From positions 437,063 to 501,062 of the forward strand of contig SCFE01000110.1 in assembly GCA_004352715.1 (NCBI GenBank): a DNA stretch of 64,000 nucleotides. Direction: 5' to 3'. A program made the position numbers and the translations under genes. Shown here piece by piece: positions 12,742 through 24,440 of this stretch; position 1 is the stretch's first letter, and each line of letters begins with the position of its first letter. A model generated the notes under the pieces. It did not search any database. It saw only the letters and a list, made by a program, of their open reading frames with translations, and was not told the origin of the DNA. The DNA is from Hofstenia miamia (taxonomy: Eukaryota; Xenacoelomorpha; Acoela).

Positions 12742-12958
12742 CCTTAGTGAAAATTAGTAAAGCAACAGTTCCCATCTGGAATGTTTACGGTTACTGTGAT
12801 AATTGTGCGTGATCGCCAGAGCATGGCAATTTAATGATATGAAAAGACTTGTGTACTATCGTTGAAGGGTTTTTCTATTTGAAAATTTTTCTCATTTTTT
12901 ACTGCAGCTATAGACTGCGCGGGGAACAGGTGAATCTCTAAATTTTAGTTAGTTGCTG

Positions 12959-13395
12959 TAATGCATTTACTGGTACCGAACAGAGATGCAACCGAGTCAC
13001 AAACAATGACTCGGTGAAAGGGCGACCTTTTTGAAAATGTAACCCGGTGATCTGTTTAAACCCGGTTGACAAAAATTTAAGTAAAGATAATTATCAAGAA
13101 ACCTAAATTTTAAAATTCAAACAATTTTTGATTAATAGTCATGCTGACTACGGATTATGATTTCAANNNNNNNNNNNNNNNNNNNNNTAATGCATTTACT
13201 GGTACCGAACAGAGATGCAACCGAGTCACAAACAATGACTCGGTGAAAGGGCGACCTTTTTGAAAATGTAACCCGGTGATCTGTTTAAACCCGGTTGACA
13301 AAAATTTAAGTAAAGATAATTATCAAGAAACCTAAATTTTAAAATTCAAACAATTTTTGATTAATAGTCATGCTGACTACGGATTATGATTTCAA
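12959..13395. repeat. Exact 208-bp direct copies flanking a 21-N gap
   Basis: Bases 12959-13166 and 13188-13395 are identical and lie directly on either side of N at 13167-13187. This looks like two contig ends that overlap but were not merged, not a biological duplication. Each copy contains a perfect 9-bp hairpin arm pair (ACCGAGTCA / TGACTCGGT, 7-base loop) and a CAGAGATGCAAC sequence that could be a hAT terminus. Confidence 0.9.
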
Positions 13396-13490
13396 AGAGT
13401 TAGTATGGGTCCTACCTCTATTTTTTCAAGCAATCTTTCCTGCAGCTAAAAAATGTCTCTCGGATTGTGATGGTGATCCGAGATAATACA
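13384..13490 (-). pseudogene. hAT transposase C-terminal relic
   Basis: Minus strand, reading from 13485: YLGSPSQSERHFLAAGKI, then an in-frame stop, then KNRGRTHTNSL and a second stop at 13386-13384. This matches the C-terminal hAT dimerisation region in order: short 'YL..P' segment, 'SER.F..AG' motif, then a basic 'K.R.R' and 'N.L'. The candidate terminus CAGAGATGCAAC lies about 170 bases beyond the stop, a sensible place for the element's 3' end. The catalytic domain was not found. Confidence 0.6.
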
Positions 13491-14410
13491 AATTCTTCGT
13501 TCTGATTTTTTACAGTGTTGGCAATGCTGTAGTTTTTGTTTCTAATTCAGTAGAATTTCTCTAAATGTTGGGTAAACCAGTTTGTTTTTCGGTGTTGTCA
13601 AATCGATTGAAGTTGTGAAAGAAAGAGGAAAACTTAGACTTACAACATCCAGGGGTGTAAAACAATAATGGATTAAGGGCAATAATTGCCTTACCATACC
13701 ATACCATAATGGAATGGACAAGATTTTTATATGACCATTATTTATTGAAGGTGGTAATATTTCTCAATAATTGTCCCATAATGGTCTCTTGTAACGTGTT
13801 TCTTAACCATAAAAACTTATTGAAGATGCCATTTTACGACTGTAAAATATTACCACAAAATATACACTATTGATCAGCCACTCATTGCACATTGCTCACA
13901 CATAACACAGATTGATTACCTAATTTCTTTCGCTGCTTCTGAGTGTAAGAAATTTGGTCTTCACGCAATAATTAAATTGGTTGCAGTATCTATGTCATCA
14001 TTTGCTTATGCAATTGATTAGTAAAAGGTTTTCCACACGGATTTCTTAACATTTGATGCAACTATAAGGGGCATTACTAAATCACAAAACTGTCTAATTG
14101 TTTTTAAAGACAACTGAATTGTTTGCATTCTAAAATTTCCGTCACATAATTTTGTAACTAAGTTCCAAAAATCGCGTTTGAGTAGGGCGGATTGAACTTT
14201 TATGTGTTCGAGCTGTGTTTGAAAATCTAAACCTGATTACAAATAGAAAACGTTTCATGTCAACATGAGCGATGTTGAACCTAAAATTGGCAACCACTTT
14301 TACATCGAGAGAAGAAATTGGCCTAATTGAAATGTTATACCGAGAATGTCTGACAAAATTATGCATTCATTCTGCTGCCAACTATATCGAGATGAGTACA
14401 TCAGTTAGCC
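13491..14410. other. No gene recognised; possible transposon interior
   Basis: Lies between a hAT relic and an integrase relic. It has a short TACCA repeat near 13.69 kb. An imperfect 'accattattt...aataattgtcccataatgg' arrangement follows near 13.73-13.79 kb. A 74-residue minus frame at 14142-14366 has no recognisable domain. Confidence 0.3.
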
Positions 14411-14617
14411 TTCATATTGGGTGACATATTCCTGCTAGTAGGTGCACAAGTTATTCTTCAATCTGATAATAGTTTTAAAATTACCGCCACCATTGTTTTA
14501 GAAATTGTTACCTTGCAAATTTTTCATGGCAAGCCCAGACATCTTCAGATCAAGGTTCTATTTAGAGAGCCAAAGGCAACATCAATGTATGTTCGTGAAC
14601 TCTATGGCAAGCGTTGA
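14411..14617 (+). pseudogene. Transposon integrase (rve core) relic, KRBA2/SCAND3-like
   Basis: The frame reads ILGDIFLLVGAQVILQSDN, then IVLEIVTLQIFHGKPRHLQ. This follows the rve integrase core of the multi-copy metazoan genes often annotated KRAB-A-domain-containing-2-like or SCAND3-like, with the catalytic Asp in the ILQSDN segment and the HGKPRH segment after it. The catalytic Glu region expected after 'PRH..Q' is changed (LFREPKAT), so the enzyme would be inactive. The 54-bp duplication at 14620-14727 lies just after it, and its probable C-terminal part is at 14867-15130. Family assignment is from memory of the motif. Confidence 0.6.
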
Positions 14618-14619
14618 TT

Positions 14620-14727
14620 TGACAGATTCGACTAGAGTATCTAACTCCTTCAATTGTCAAACAATTGCGAGAATGACAGATTCGACTAGAGTATCTAACT
14701 CCTTCAATTGTCAAACAATTGCGAGAA
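14620..14727. repeat. Tandem duplication, 2 x 54 bp
   Basis: Bases 14620-14673 are repeated without change at 14674-14727. The unit begins TGACAGATTCG and contains CAATTGTCAAACAATTG. The period is exactly 18 codons and keeps the open frame across both copies, giving a repeated DSTRVSNSFNCQTIAR segment. Identity between the copies suggests a recent event. Confidence 0.95.
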
Positions 14728-14866
14728 TCAACGGAAGATTATTTTCATACGATGTTAGGAGCCAGTCAGTGCTTTGCTATCAATAGAAGTGATCAGATTT
14801 GCTCACAACTGTAATTCCGCCAATAATGGTACAATATAAAGAAACGCAACTATTCAGAAATGATAA

Positions 14867-15130
14867 GGTAATACTATAACTACGAAAAGAGAACAACAGC
14901 CTGAGGCATTACCTGACCATCAGCGTCCCACAATTGAAGACGTGTTGATTGCTGAAGTAACTACAAAAGATGGTCTATGGCACTTCAAAGGTGGAATGAC
15001 ATCAATTTCAAGAAGTAGAGAACAGATCTTCTTCACATCTGTAATGGTCCGAACAAAGAAATGCAAGTGTTTTAAGACATGAATTCTCTGCGAAAGTTAA
15101 TGTCACAATGGTTTGACCTTCCTTAGCAAA
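14867..15130 (+). pseudogene. Integrase-type transposon ORF, C-terminal Cys-rich relic
   Basis: One frame runs from a TAA at 14864 through RPTIEDVLIAEVTTKDGLW and then TKKCKCFKT, with in-frame TGA and TAA interruptions around ILCES and CHNGLTF. The C-x-C ... ILC-x-S ... CHNGLTF order matches the Cys-rich tail I recall for the same integrase family as the core at 14411-14617, including the conserved 'CHN' step. The two pieces are probably one decayed element separated by rearranged sequence. Confidence 0.5.
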
Positions 15131-18100
15131 TAAAAACCTTATGTATTTATATGATATCTAGTGTTGTGTAACTGGAGGTTTTTGACTGGCCACAGTCGGC
15201 AGCTAATTTATATGTGTAGCCATGGACGGCGAAGCCCATGATCTTAAGAGCCGCAGCTGAGAGCGGCTGCAAATGTAGATCTGTACAAACAATTAGTAGT
15301 AGCCAAAAAGATCAACTTAAAATTTAGGTGTTAATGATATCCAAGCCTATGAAAAGTTCACTCATTTTATATAATGTCTAACCATAGGTTTCATGCACTT
15401 CGTGAAAAGTCTAGGAATGTTTGTCATTGTATGTACATGACTATCTTACATTCACAGTTCTTTCACTAAATGCACCAAACCTTTTAGAACTTTTAAAAAA
15501 TGATTGGTTTCACAGGCTAATTGTAAAATATTTTATTTCAAGTACAAGAATTGATATTTTGTATTTCTTAAATATCTAAATATATGCAATTGAACATCGA
15601 ACATGTGCAGTATTTTACTTATGTTGAAGCCCACTTTTGTCAATTACATAAAAATACAACTTGACAAAGAAATTGAGGTTCCATTTAGTCAAGATTTGGT
15701 ATTGTCTATTTGAAATAGAATAGCAAGACCATATGTATATATGGTGCTGTACAATACTATCTATTCCCGATTAATTTTGTTTTAGGTATCTGGCGGCGCT
15801 TTGACTTGTTCAAAAATATTTTTATTAAAACTCATATTTTTTATTTTACTTTAGGGGTGCATTGATATGTTACCAAATCATGGTACCAAAGTATTACATA
15901 GTTTCCTCGATGCATAATTTGTCACAATCATCACATTTGTACATCTATATAAACTAATCTTAATTGATGATAATGTCTACTGTGTATTGAACTCATGTTA
16001 TACAAGAAGCATTCCATAAAAATACAGAGCTCGAAGTGGTCGAAAAAATAATAAAATGTCGTGCCTCATTACTAGTCTTTGCTAAGTTTATAGAAAATTA
16101 AGATCGAGAAAACTTCTCTATATAAATCTCAAATGAACGAATAGAGCATTGCTTAGGGTTGAGTCAGGCAACTGAAATCTGATGAAACACTCTATGTCTT
16201 TAGTGAAATATGCAGAAGCAGTTGTGTATATGTGACAAAGCAAATATTAAAACGTGCCTACACATGTATATATTTAGCACTAGGTACCCCATTACTGCTT
16301 AAGTTTCACTTTACATGTAGCACTTCAATTATACTTTATGTAAAAGAATGAACTAATTTACTTATAAAAATTCAAACGTGTTATCAAAATATTGGGATGT
16401 GCATATAGCTGATGTTGTTTTCAGTAAATGCATGTTCAAGTAAACAAAATTTGAATTTGTGTCAATTTTGACAAATTTGATAGTTCTAGTGAAGCAATGA
16501 CCTTTAACATAAGGTTAGTTTTTGCCTCAAAGAAGAGTGTATGAATAAGCACACTGTTTTTGATTCAATGTGTTGCAAGAATAATGTGGGGAATTATTGG
16601 AAAGCTAAGGCAGGAATCAGCGATTTTTCGTCATTGATATTGATATTTAGTTAACCATGAAATTGTACACATGTACTTCAAAGTGAAGTGTAACTGATGC
16701 ATTTAAACTTTATGCTGATTTCACAGCAGAGAGTAAATATGTTTCTATTTGGATTCCTTTGGCATTTGATATTTTTCGGTGCAGCTTAATAACTTTCTGT
16801 TAAATTTTCCTCGTAATATAAATTGCAGTTTCTAAGAAATGTCATTATTAGAATTTGAAAACTTACGTGTACTATGAATCAATTCGAAAGAACATTACTT
16901 TCTCCAATTCTCTAAAAGTGAAATGATAATAACTTCCAAATGATTGTTCGCAAAAATAATGATTAAAGTTAGGATTGAATTTCAAAAGAATGTGATCAAC
17001 ACATAAATATTCAGCGTCAAATAGAGAGCTTCTAGTAAAAGTCATTTATGTTTTGTGATTTTACATGTTTTGGTCCTGTAATATTCAAAATGATATTAAG
17101 TGAGATTTATTAAGAACTTCTATATCCCAAATACTGCACATTTATACAATAAGGCATTACAATATTGCATTATACAATAAGCATTAAGATTATTAACCCA
17201 AATTCTATTAGGAATTATCAAAATCTGAGATGACTTCCCCAAAAAATTTTTAAGTCCTTATAACTTATGAACTAATAAAGATATTTAATATATAAAGACC
17301 CTACAAAATAGGAAATTGTCTCTTTTTTCACTTCGACATTAATTTCGACCTGGTGCTATCCCGTCCAGATGCAAAGTGCACAAATTTAGAGGTTGTCGCT
17401 CTAAGGGATTCACACAGTTTTTCTTCAGATATCAAAATATTTCTGAGTATTTGTTGTTTCCACTGACATCAGACCTCCTCATCATCTGAACTCTAGGTAT
17501 GGAAAGAATTTGAATATTTGTACAAAATCGGATTTCTTATTGAAAAAAATTCTTATTTGCATGTACTCCAGGAACAAGAATAAGCTTTAGCATAAATCTT
17601 CATTGCATGTGCAAGCCCAACCTCATAGATGTGTCCATGGAAAAGACGTTCAATATTTCTTAACACGCTTGGATAAAATTGATAAAGAATTTGAGCAAAC
17701 CGATATGAAACTTACAAGTGATCTAGTAGGAATAAAATTCAAATGATTTCTCTTTGAGATAAGAAATTGCGTAAGCATTAATATCTTCCGTGACTCTGTA
17801 AATTTTGTGTAAATTTGAATTTTTCACATTGAGTTAGCAAATTTTCTACTTAAGAAACAATATTTCAATAAGAAATTTAACATAATAGAGTAATCATTTT
17901 TAAAAAATATCATATCACTTGCTAAATTATTGCGTATTCATTAAATTTTTGCAAAGTTTAGTTATGTATTTCCGACGTTCCCACATAACAAATGAAGTAA
18001 GCATGAGCTTCTGTAAAGTTTTGGAACATATTTGTCAAGTGGAAATATTTGCAAAGTTTTAATAAGGTATATCAAATGCATGTTTGAGTATACAGGGTAA

Positions 18101-18912
18101 CCAATATGTCGATTTACTTTAGCTTGGAACTTCTAAAGACGTTAAGCAATCATCTAAGAAACGCATTGTTCTGTAAATATATTTGCTTTAATGGGCATCC
18201 AATTTCCTGGTAAACTCAATGCAATGTACTCATTATTATTAAAGTAGCATTCATAAACGTACAGATCACAATATTAATTCTTTCCTTAAATTGTAACACA
18301 ATTTGATAGGGCAAACTATCATATTCCTTATTCAAATAGATATGTACACTTTACATTCCTAATTAATAAGAATGACGTTTTTAAATTAACAAAGGAAATA
18401 AGCGCATTAACATTTACAAAATAATCTTTTCAAGACTGTGGATGAATTAAATGACGAGTTTTTAGAGCCTAGGCATGCATTTAAGAATTTTTATGCGATG
18501 ATTAAGGAATGTTCATTTATTGATCTCCCTATGTGATGTATTCTAGGTTCTAGTAGCATTTTCATGAAGGATTCTTGAGCTTAACAAAATAGCTTGAAAG
18601 CCATTTTTTGTATTTTATTATCAGATATATTAAGAAAATTAGAAAATCCTTCCATTTGTCGGTCAAAAAAATTTGAAGCGATTAGCATATGATTAAATTA
18701 AAGATCAATTTTCAATGTGTTGTTTTAAAACTTAGGGTTTTGCCTTTAAAATGTCGAATTGGTTTCCATGTGGACTTGAGCCTACAATTTTGTGGTTCCC
18801 AAAAAGCGCTTTTGATCCTTTGAATACAAATAATTATAATGCTTAAAATGTTATTCATTATATATCGCAAGGTAACTAACAATTGATTTTTATTAAATCG
18901 TAGAATTTAAGA

Positions 18913-18947
<35 letters not shown>

Positions 18948-20311
18948 GACACAATTGCCTTCATTTCAATAAGACGTTGCGACAAGTGCTTCACTTATGT
19001 GTTAATAATCGTTTATTTTATCAAGTTCTCAGACACGCTTTTAAGTTCACTTAAATGTAGCAATTCAAGATAAATAACCAACCAACCAACATTAATAATC
19101 GATTTCGGATGTCATGAAACACACCTCAGTCTCACATATGGCTTATAATTTAGAAATTGAATAAAAAATTCAATTTAAAATTAGTAAATTTCAACAAATT
19201 ATTTTATTGATCAAATTTCTATTTCTCTTGATTAAAGCGTTGAGGAATGGAGATTGAAGTTATTAACTTTTACTCATGAGACCACATATGGTCAATCATA
19301 GTGAATGTTGCTATGCTATTCCCATTGGAGAGAATAATTTGTTGCCTTCAGTTTTGGTGTTTTTAATGGTTATATTTAACGCAAATATTATTTACAGTTA
19401 CAAATATCTCGCTAATTTTATACGATTAATATAAGTTAGAAATTCATGAAAATTTAAACTATTTCAACATTTAGAGAATAAGCAAAACTTGAAGCAGTAA
19501 TTTTTAGAAATGTTGAGTTAGTATAATGCCTATGAATAAATTACATAGCAATCCAATGACGCATTAGTGACATATATTTTAACTACTTTTAAGTCACTAG
19601 CAGAATATCTTCATGATAAACTTGAGACAATATTATGCTTTCTTAGAAGGGAATAGTTTCTACACCTGTTCAGCCTAAAAATTAGGCAAGAATTCACTAA
19701 TTTTGAAAAAAATTACGTTTCTGTCTCTGTGTAAAAGAATCCAAAACCTGTTAATATATCATATGGTTTCGTTTTGAAAATCAGATTGTGTGGGGAGGGT
19801 AATGGTCATTGTTAACAAAAGAATCCTGCTTGACGAGGTATGATCGCTAAAGGTAGTAACTAATACCTATACGTTGAAAAAAAATCTTACAGTTCTTATA
19901 CAGTTATTGTAGTTAGTAGCATCTCTTAATTTGAGAGTTTAGTTTTGACTTCATTGGGCAATGCATTCAACTATATGGTGCCTGTATGCAGAAAATAGGA
20001 TAATTTGTACAATGTTGTTTCCATTTTTGATCAAGCGTGCATTATATGTGAACCCCAAATCAGAACTCAGTGTTAACTTTTTGGTTAAGAAAATTTAGAT
20101 GCATGCAATACTGTAATGCATGCAAAGTCAAAAGGAAAGCATGTAGGCTACTGCTTTGAATATTATACCTACGCAGCCGCAGCTCACTCAAGTTCAATAT
20201 ATAGACATCAAAAGTATTTATAAGGAAGTCACAATCAATAATATTTTCAAAAGTTGTGCTAAATATTACAAATTTAATATAATTTAGATTTTAAAATCAA
20301 TTACTAATTGT
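15131..20311. other. 5 kb with no gene recognised
   Basis: AT-rich sequence with no ORF in either strand that carries a domain, and no clear splice-bounded exon. It holds an (AT)n tract at 18916-18944, a short hairpin near 15.25 kb (GCCGC..GCGGC) and CCAACCAACCAAC near 19.08 kb. It may be intergenic or a large intron. Confidence 0.45.
18916..18944. repeat. (AT)n microsatellite
   Basis: About 29 bases of pure AT dinucleotide. Confidence 0.9.
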
Positions 20312-20561
20312 TTAATAATTTATCATTTCATTTGGATATTCAAAGTCATTGCAAAAGTCTCCATAACAGCAAATATCCTGATTCATGCAGAAACTTTCAT
20401 CATCGCAACTATTATCTTGTCCATAATAATAGTTCGTGTAGTAATTATTATAATTCTCTCCATAGTAGCTAATTCCACATGACTGGAACAATCTATCAGG
20501 TTCAGTCACATTTTTATCATTTCTCCTGCATCTATAGTAACCAGAACTGCAATCCTTCATT
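20312..20561 (-). CDS. Three-finger (Ly6/uPAR-type) domain exon, diverged
   Basis: Terminal exon beginning after an acceptor (TGTTGTCTTTTTAG) at 20561. It encodes about 82 residues with eight Cys in the order KDC, YRC, QSC, NSC, SFC, ICC, DFC and a closing CCYGDFCN. The adjacent Cys pair followed four residues later by Cys-Asn is the hallmark of three-finger Ly6/uPAR folds. The order matches the three genes of the 26-36 kb array, but the loops differ and are rich in Tyr and Asn (YYGENYNNYYTNYYYG). An N-glycosylation sequon (NVT) is present. The signal peptide exon should lie upstream (above 20561) and was not identified. There is no hydrophobic C-terminus, so it is probably secreted. Confidence 0.65.
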
Positions 20562-21034
20562 CTAAAAAGACAACATAGTAACACATTGTGATAAAACCAA
20601 TTTTCACTGTGCTAATGCGATGGTTATTTTCTTCACAACACCCATAAATTTTTCTGGTTACAGTTGAAAATTGCAAATTTAGGTTCAATCCAATTGAAAG
20701 CGGTTCGTGTTCAAGTCAATTTCGTTATGGAACTAAGCTCAGTCCCAAATATTGAAATGCAAAAAAGATACTAAAGTAGTTATGAAAATTCAAATAATAT
20801 TGCTAGTACAAATACCAATGAAAATATACGCTATACCAGTCTATGGGAATGTAAATTGACTCGAGATAAACCCAGATCCAATGGGACGGTCAGTTCACTT
20901 GCAACTCTTCTATAGCTGCACTTATTTCATCTCATTGCGTGTCAACTTATCTTAAATAAGTACCAGCATATGTAAACTCTCTGACATTTTTCCAATAGTA
21001 AATGCAGTTTCTAATCTAGAAATTATTTCCAATT

Positions 21035-21625
21035 TTGATGGACCGGCATATAATGTCAGAAACGTTTACTAAAGCCAGACAAAGAAATTCGCTTTCATCA
21101 AACGAATTAAATAACCATAGATCAGCCTTACTTTGCTTCATGTCACAATTCTTGAAAAAGTTATTTACCTATCGGCTCACATTTTTTATACGTGAGATAA
21201 GTAATAAACTCCTTTCTGAAGTTTTCATAAATATCCTTAATCTAACTCAGCTTGCTTAGGAGGTTCAACAAAAACAGGTCTATTCAAATTTTCACGTCGC
21301 AAAAAGGTAGTTTCGACATCAAGAATATAAGGCCTAAAATTGAATGAAGGCAATAACGAAGGATTAATTTATGAGTCTTGCGTCCTATGTTAGATGAGTA
21401 TATTTCAATAACATTTTCTTGATTTTTTAAAAACATCACTAACAACCAGTCTAGCTTTAGCAATTGGATCACATGAAAAACAAACTTTGTATGTCAATAC
21501 CAGTTTAATATTTTAGGGAACTGCATTTTGGATTAACGAAAACTTATCTACGATCTTGACAACAATTGTTAAAGCTTTCAAGCTCTTTTTCTTTTGCAAG
21601 CCTAAACTCGTTGAAGTATCATTTT
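21035..21625 (-). pseudogene. Copia-type reverse transcriptase relic
   Basis: Four pieces in different minus-strand frames follow the order of a Ty1/copia-type polymerase: LAKEKELESF (about 21.6 kb), PIAKARLVVSDVF (21.47 kb), ILDVETTFLRRENLNRPVF with VEPPKQ (21.3 kb), and LVNVSDIICRSI (21.05 kb). The last is where the catalytic VDD box should be, and one Asp is already lost. At least two frame changes and several stops separate the pieces, so it is not functional. Long terminal repeats were not found. Confidence 0.6.
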
Positions 21626-22747
21626 TCTTGGTTTTTGCTTAAAATACTAGCCTTGAAAATTCTTTCAATAGATACAGAATTTCCAAACAAATTTGAGTTG
21701 CTATCGCATGCTCTGGCTCACCAATGATTTCCAGCAAGTGTTTTCAAGATTGTCTTGAATGTTTTCACAAGCTAACACTGCTATTGTTTTCTGTGTTATC
21801 AAAATAATTATTTTCATTTAAATTTCACATTGAAACATTATTATGCATTATGGAGGCTGTTGACCCAAAAATACACAGCCAAATTTTTGCAATTGTATTG
21901 AAAATCGTCAGTGGATTTATATTTTTGATTAAATGTGCGCCAGAAAACTGAGCAGCAACGCCAACTAAGTGAATCACTTTAAAACGAATTTTTGTTTTTG
22001 GACATCCCCAATAAATAAGATTTTTGCAAATATAGTCGTTAAAATGTCAGTTCGAAGAAGAAATACTTTCAGTCGCGGTAAATGTTTTTTTTTAAATTGA
22101 TTACATACTTCACACATTTTTCAAAAGTTTTGTATAGCTCTTTGAAATCTATGTAATGAGACTCAGAATCTTAAAATTTATTCTATAAAAGTTGTTTCAG
22201 TCTATTTTTAAAACAATGAGAAAAATGACGGAGTAAGTTTTCAATAGTTTTTGAGCATACGTGTATACATAATAATTTCCTTACTACAAACATTAATTTT
22301 AATATTTTGCTCTTTAAACGAAAAAGTGATAAATTGAATTTTGTGAAAAATGATTTTTTGTTTAGTACTATTCAAATACGTTATAAGATTTTCAATATTT
22401 TTGTCATGTGTCTAGTTGCTTCAAATGGATATTTTACTGTTCATCATAGCATACTATTATCTTCTAGGCTGCATTGGAATTTTTTGAAAATTCATTGGCA
22501 TAGTGTGACTAGATGGGGTCCTAATCCAGTTTTACGGTGTAATGCTTTGATTTGTAATTAATTTTACATTTTCTTTGCAAATTCTTAAAAAATTATTTTG
22601 AAGTTAATTATTGCCTTGACACTATTTTTTATTTAGTGTAGAATCAGTAAATCAGAAAAGGTCTAAAAAGCCCTATGCCTCTTCTGGGTCATTCGCCTAT
22701 GTTGGTCTTCCATCCATACTTTACTGATCCCTATATTTAAATATATT
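21626..22747. other. No gene recognised
   Basis: AT-rich sequence upstream (minus sense) of the copia-type relic. Integrase or gag pieces of that element could be here but none was recognised. An 84-residue plus-strand frame at 22307-22561 has no domain. Confidence 0.35.
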
Positions 22748-23217
22748 TAATACAACTGCTCAGAATCGAATACAACTATTACCCTATTTAGGTAACACAG
22801 TACCACGATCTCTGGACAACCAGAAAGCAGCTCCTCTTCTTTTTCAATCACTTCCAGCCGCGGAGCGGAGATGACATCATCTTTAACAAGTGCTCACTCT
22901 GTTTATTATTTACTACTTCAGTAATTGTCCAAATAATTTTGTTCAGGTCATATGTAAATATAAGATAATAATTNNNNNNNNNNNNNNNNNNTAATACAAC
23001 TGCTCAGAATCGAATACAACTATTACCCTATTTAGGTAACACAGTACCACGATCTCTGGACAACCAGAAAGCAGCTCCTCTTCTTTTTCAATCACTTCCA
23101 GCCGCGGAGCGGAGATGACATCATCTTTAACAAGTGCTCACTCTGTTTATTATTTACTACTTCAGTAATTGTCCAAATAATTTTGTTCAGGTCATATGTA
23201 AATATAAGATAATAATT
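22748..23217. repeat. Exact 226-bp direct copies flanking an 18-N gap
   Basis: Bases 22748-22973 and 22992-23217 are identical and directly flank N at 22974-22991. As at 13.2 kb, this is probably unmerged contig overlap. The copied segment includes a GC-richer stretch with CAGCCGCGGAGCGGAG. Confidence 0.9.
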
Positions 23218-23834
23218 ACGCATTCTCTAAGTGAATTGGAAGTGTATTTAATAAAATGCTTAGCGTTATATTGTACATATGAGAACCAAGCAAAGTCATT
23301 ATCTTATTTACTCGACTATCCATATACCTACATTACATTATTTTGGCCACGGACCACTTATTGTGATAAGGTTCGTGACCCTTGACCAAGAAACTACCAA
23401 TGAGCACCCTTGAGCCCTAGTTAATTATCGGCATCTGGGAAACAAATATAAAAAATACTTAATCACTGATCAGGTAAAACTTGTAGAGAGAGAATTAAGG
23501 TTATGGCAAGTAAAAACCAAAATCACTCTTAAAGCCAGTCAATTTTTCAGTGACTCGATGTAACCAAGTTAATATTTATAAACAGTATCTGGTATTATCT
23601 GCTAAACTTTAACAATCCATAAATCACAACTTTGTCTGCACTTTGTTAACAAAATTCGTTTATCATGTCAGAACTACATTCGAAGAATTAAAAGAACACA
23701 CTTTCGAACATAATTAATTTGGCGATTATTGACTTGATATAATTTGTAAAATCATGTAATACAGCCCTGTTAACCCCAGGCAGTTGCAATATATAAAAAG
23801 ACGTTTGTCAACGTGGGTCGACGAATTTGAAATT

Positions 23835-24440
23835 AATTAAATGCTTTACCTAAATCAAATAAAGCTGCAAACAATTTTAGTTTAAATATTTACTGTGATT
23901 GATAAAATGACATCAGACATATTGAATTTATATCGAAGTTCAAATTTATTATTTGATAACACTTGATTGTCATTTTTATATTTGTATATTTCTGCAGCTA
24001 AATGTTCAAATATTTTTGCAAAGAGTGTGCTCTGCTAGCTTGTCAGTAGCTACTGGGATGTAGTAGGCTTGCTTTTCTATAATCAGGAAATACCTTATTG
24101 TTTTAAAATAGTAGGAAAGATATTGTTTATAATACATTGATTAAGTGCTACGAGCAGGCCTTAGCCAAAAATGTAAAAATACTTTTTAATTATCATGTAA
24201 GGTAAGTTACTGGCTCCACATGATTTATTATTACCAAGCTTATTTATATTATAATAATAAGAAACTGAGTTGAAATCAAATTGTTTCTTTGGTGATAGCA
24301 GGTTACTTAGGTTAAAGTTGAATTTACCCATGCTTTCAAAATTTTTTTTTCATATATTAGCAATATCCTTTTTATCCATGTATGCCTCATCACATTTAAC
24401 TTCATCAATGCCTATTCTTACCACACTTAACTTTCTCAAT
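23835..24440 (-). pseudogene. LINE reverse transcriptase relic
   Basis: Minus-strand pieces in order: DEAYMDKKDIANI and LSNLLSPKKQFDFNSV (24.3-24.4 kb), NKSCGASNLPYMIIKKYF (24.2 kb), FPDYRKASLLHPS (24.1 kb), LFAKIFEHLAAEIYKY (24.0 kb) and LFAALFDLGKAFN (23.85 kb). The last is RT motif A with the final Asp changed to Asn. The order is that of non-LTR retrotransposon polymerases. Stops and frame changes are frequent, so it is an old copy. No YADD box was seen further down. Confidence 0.6.
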
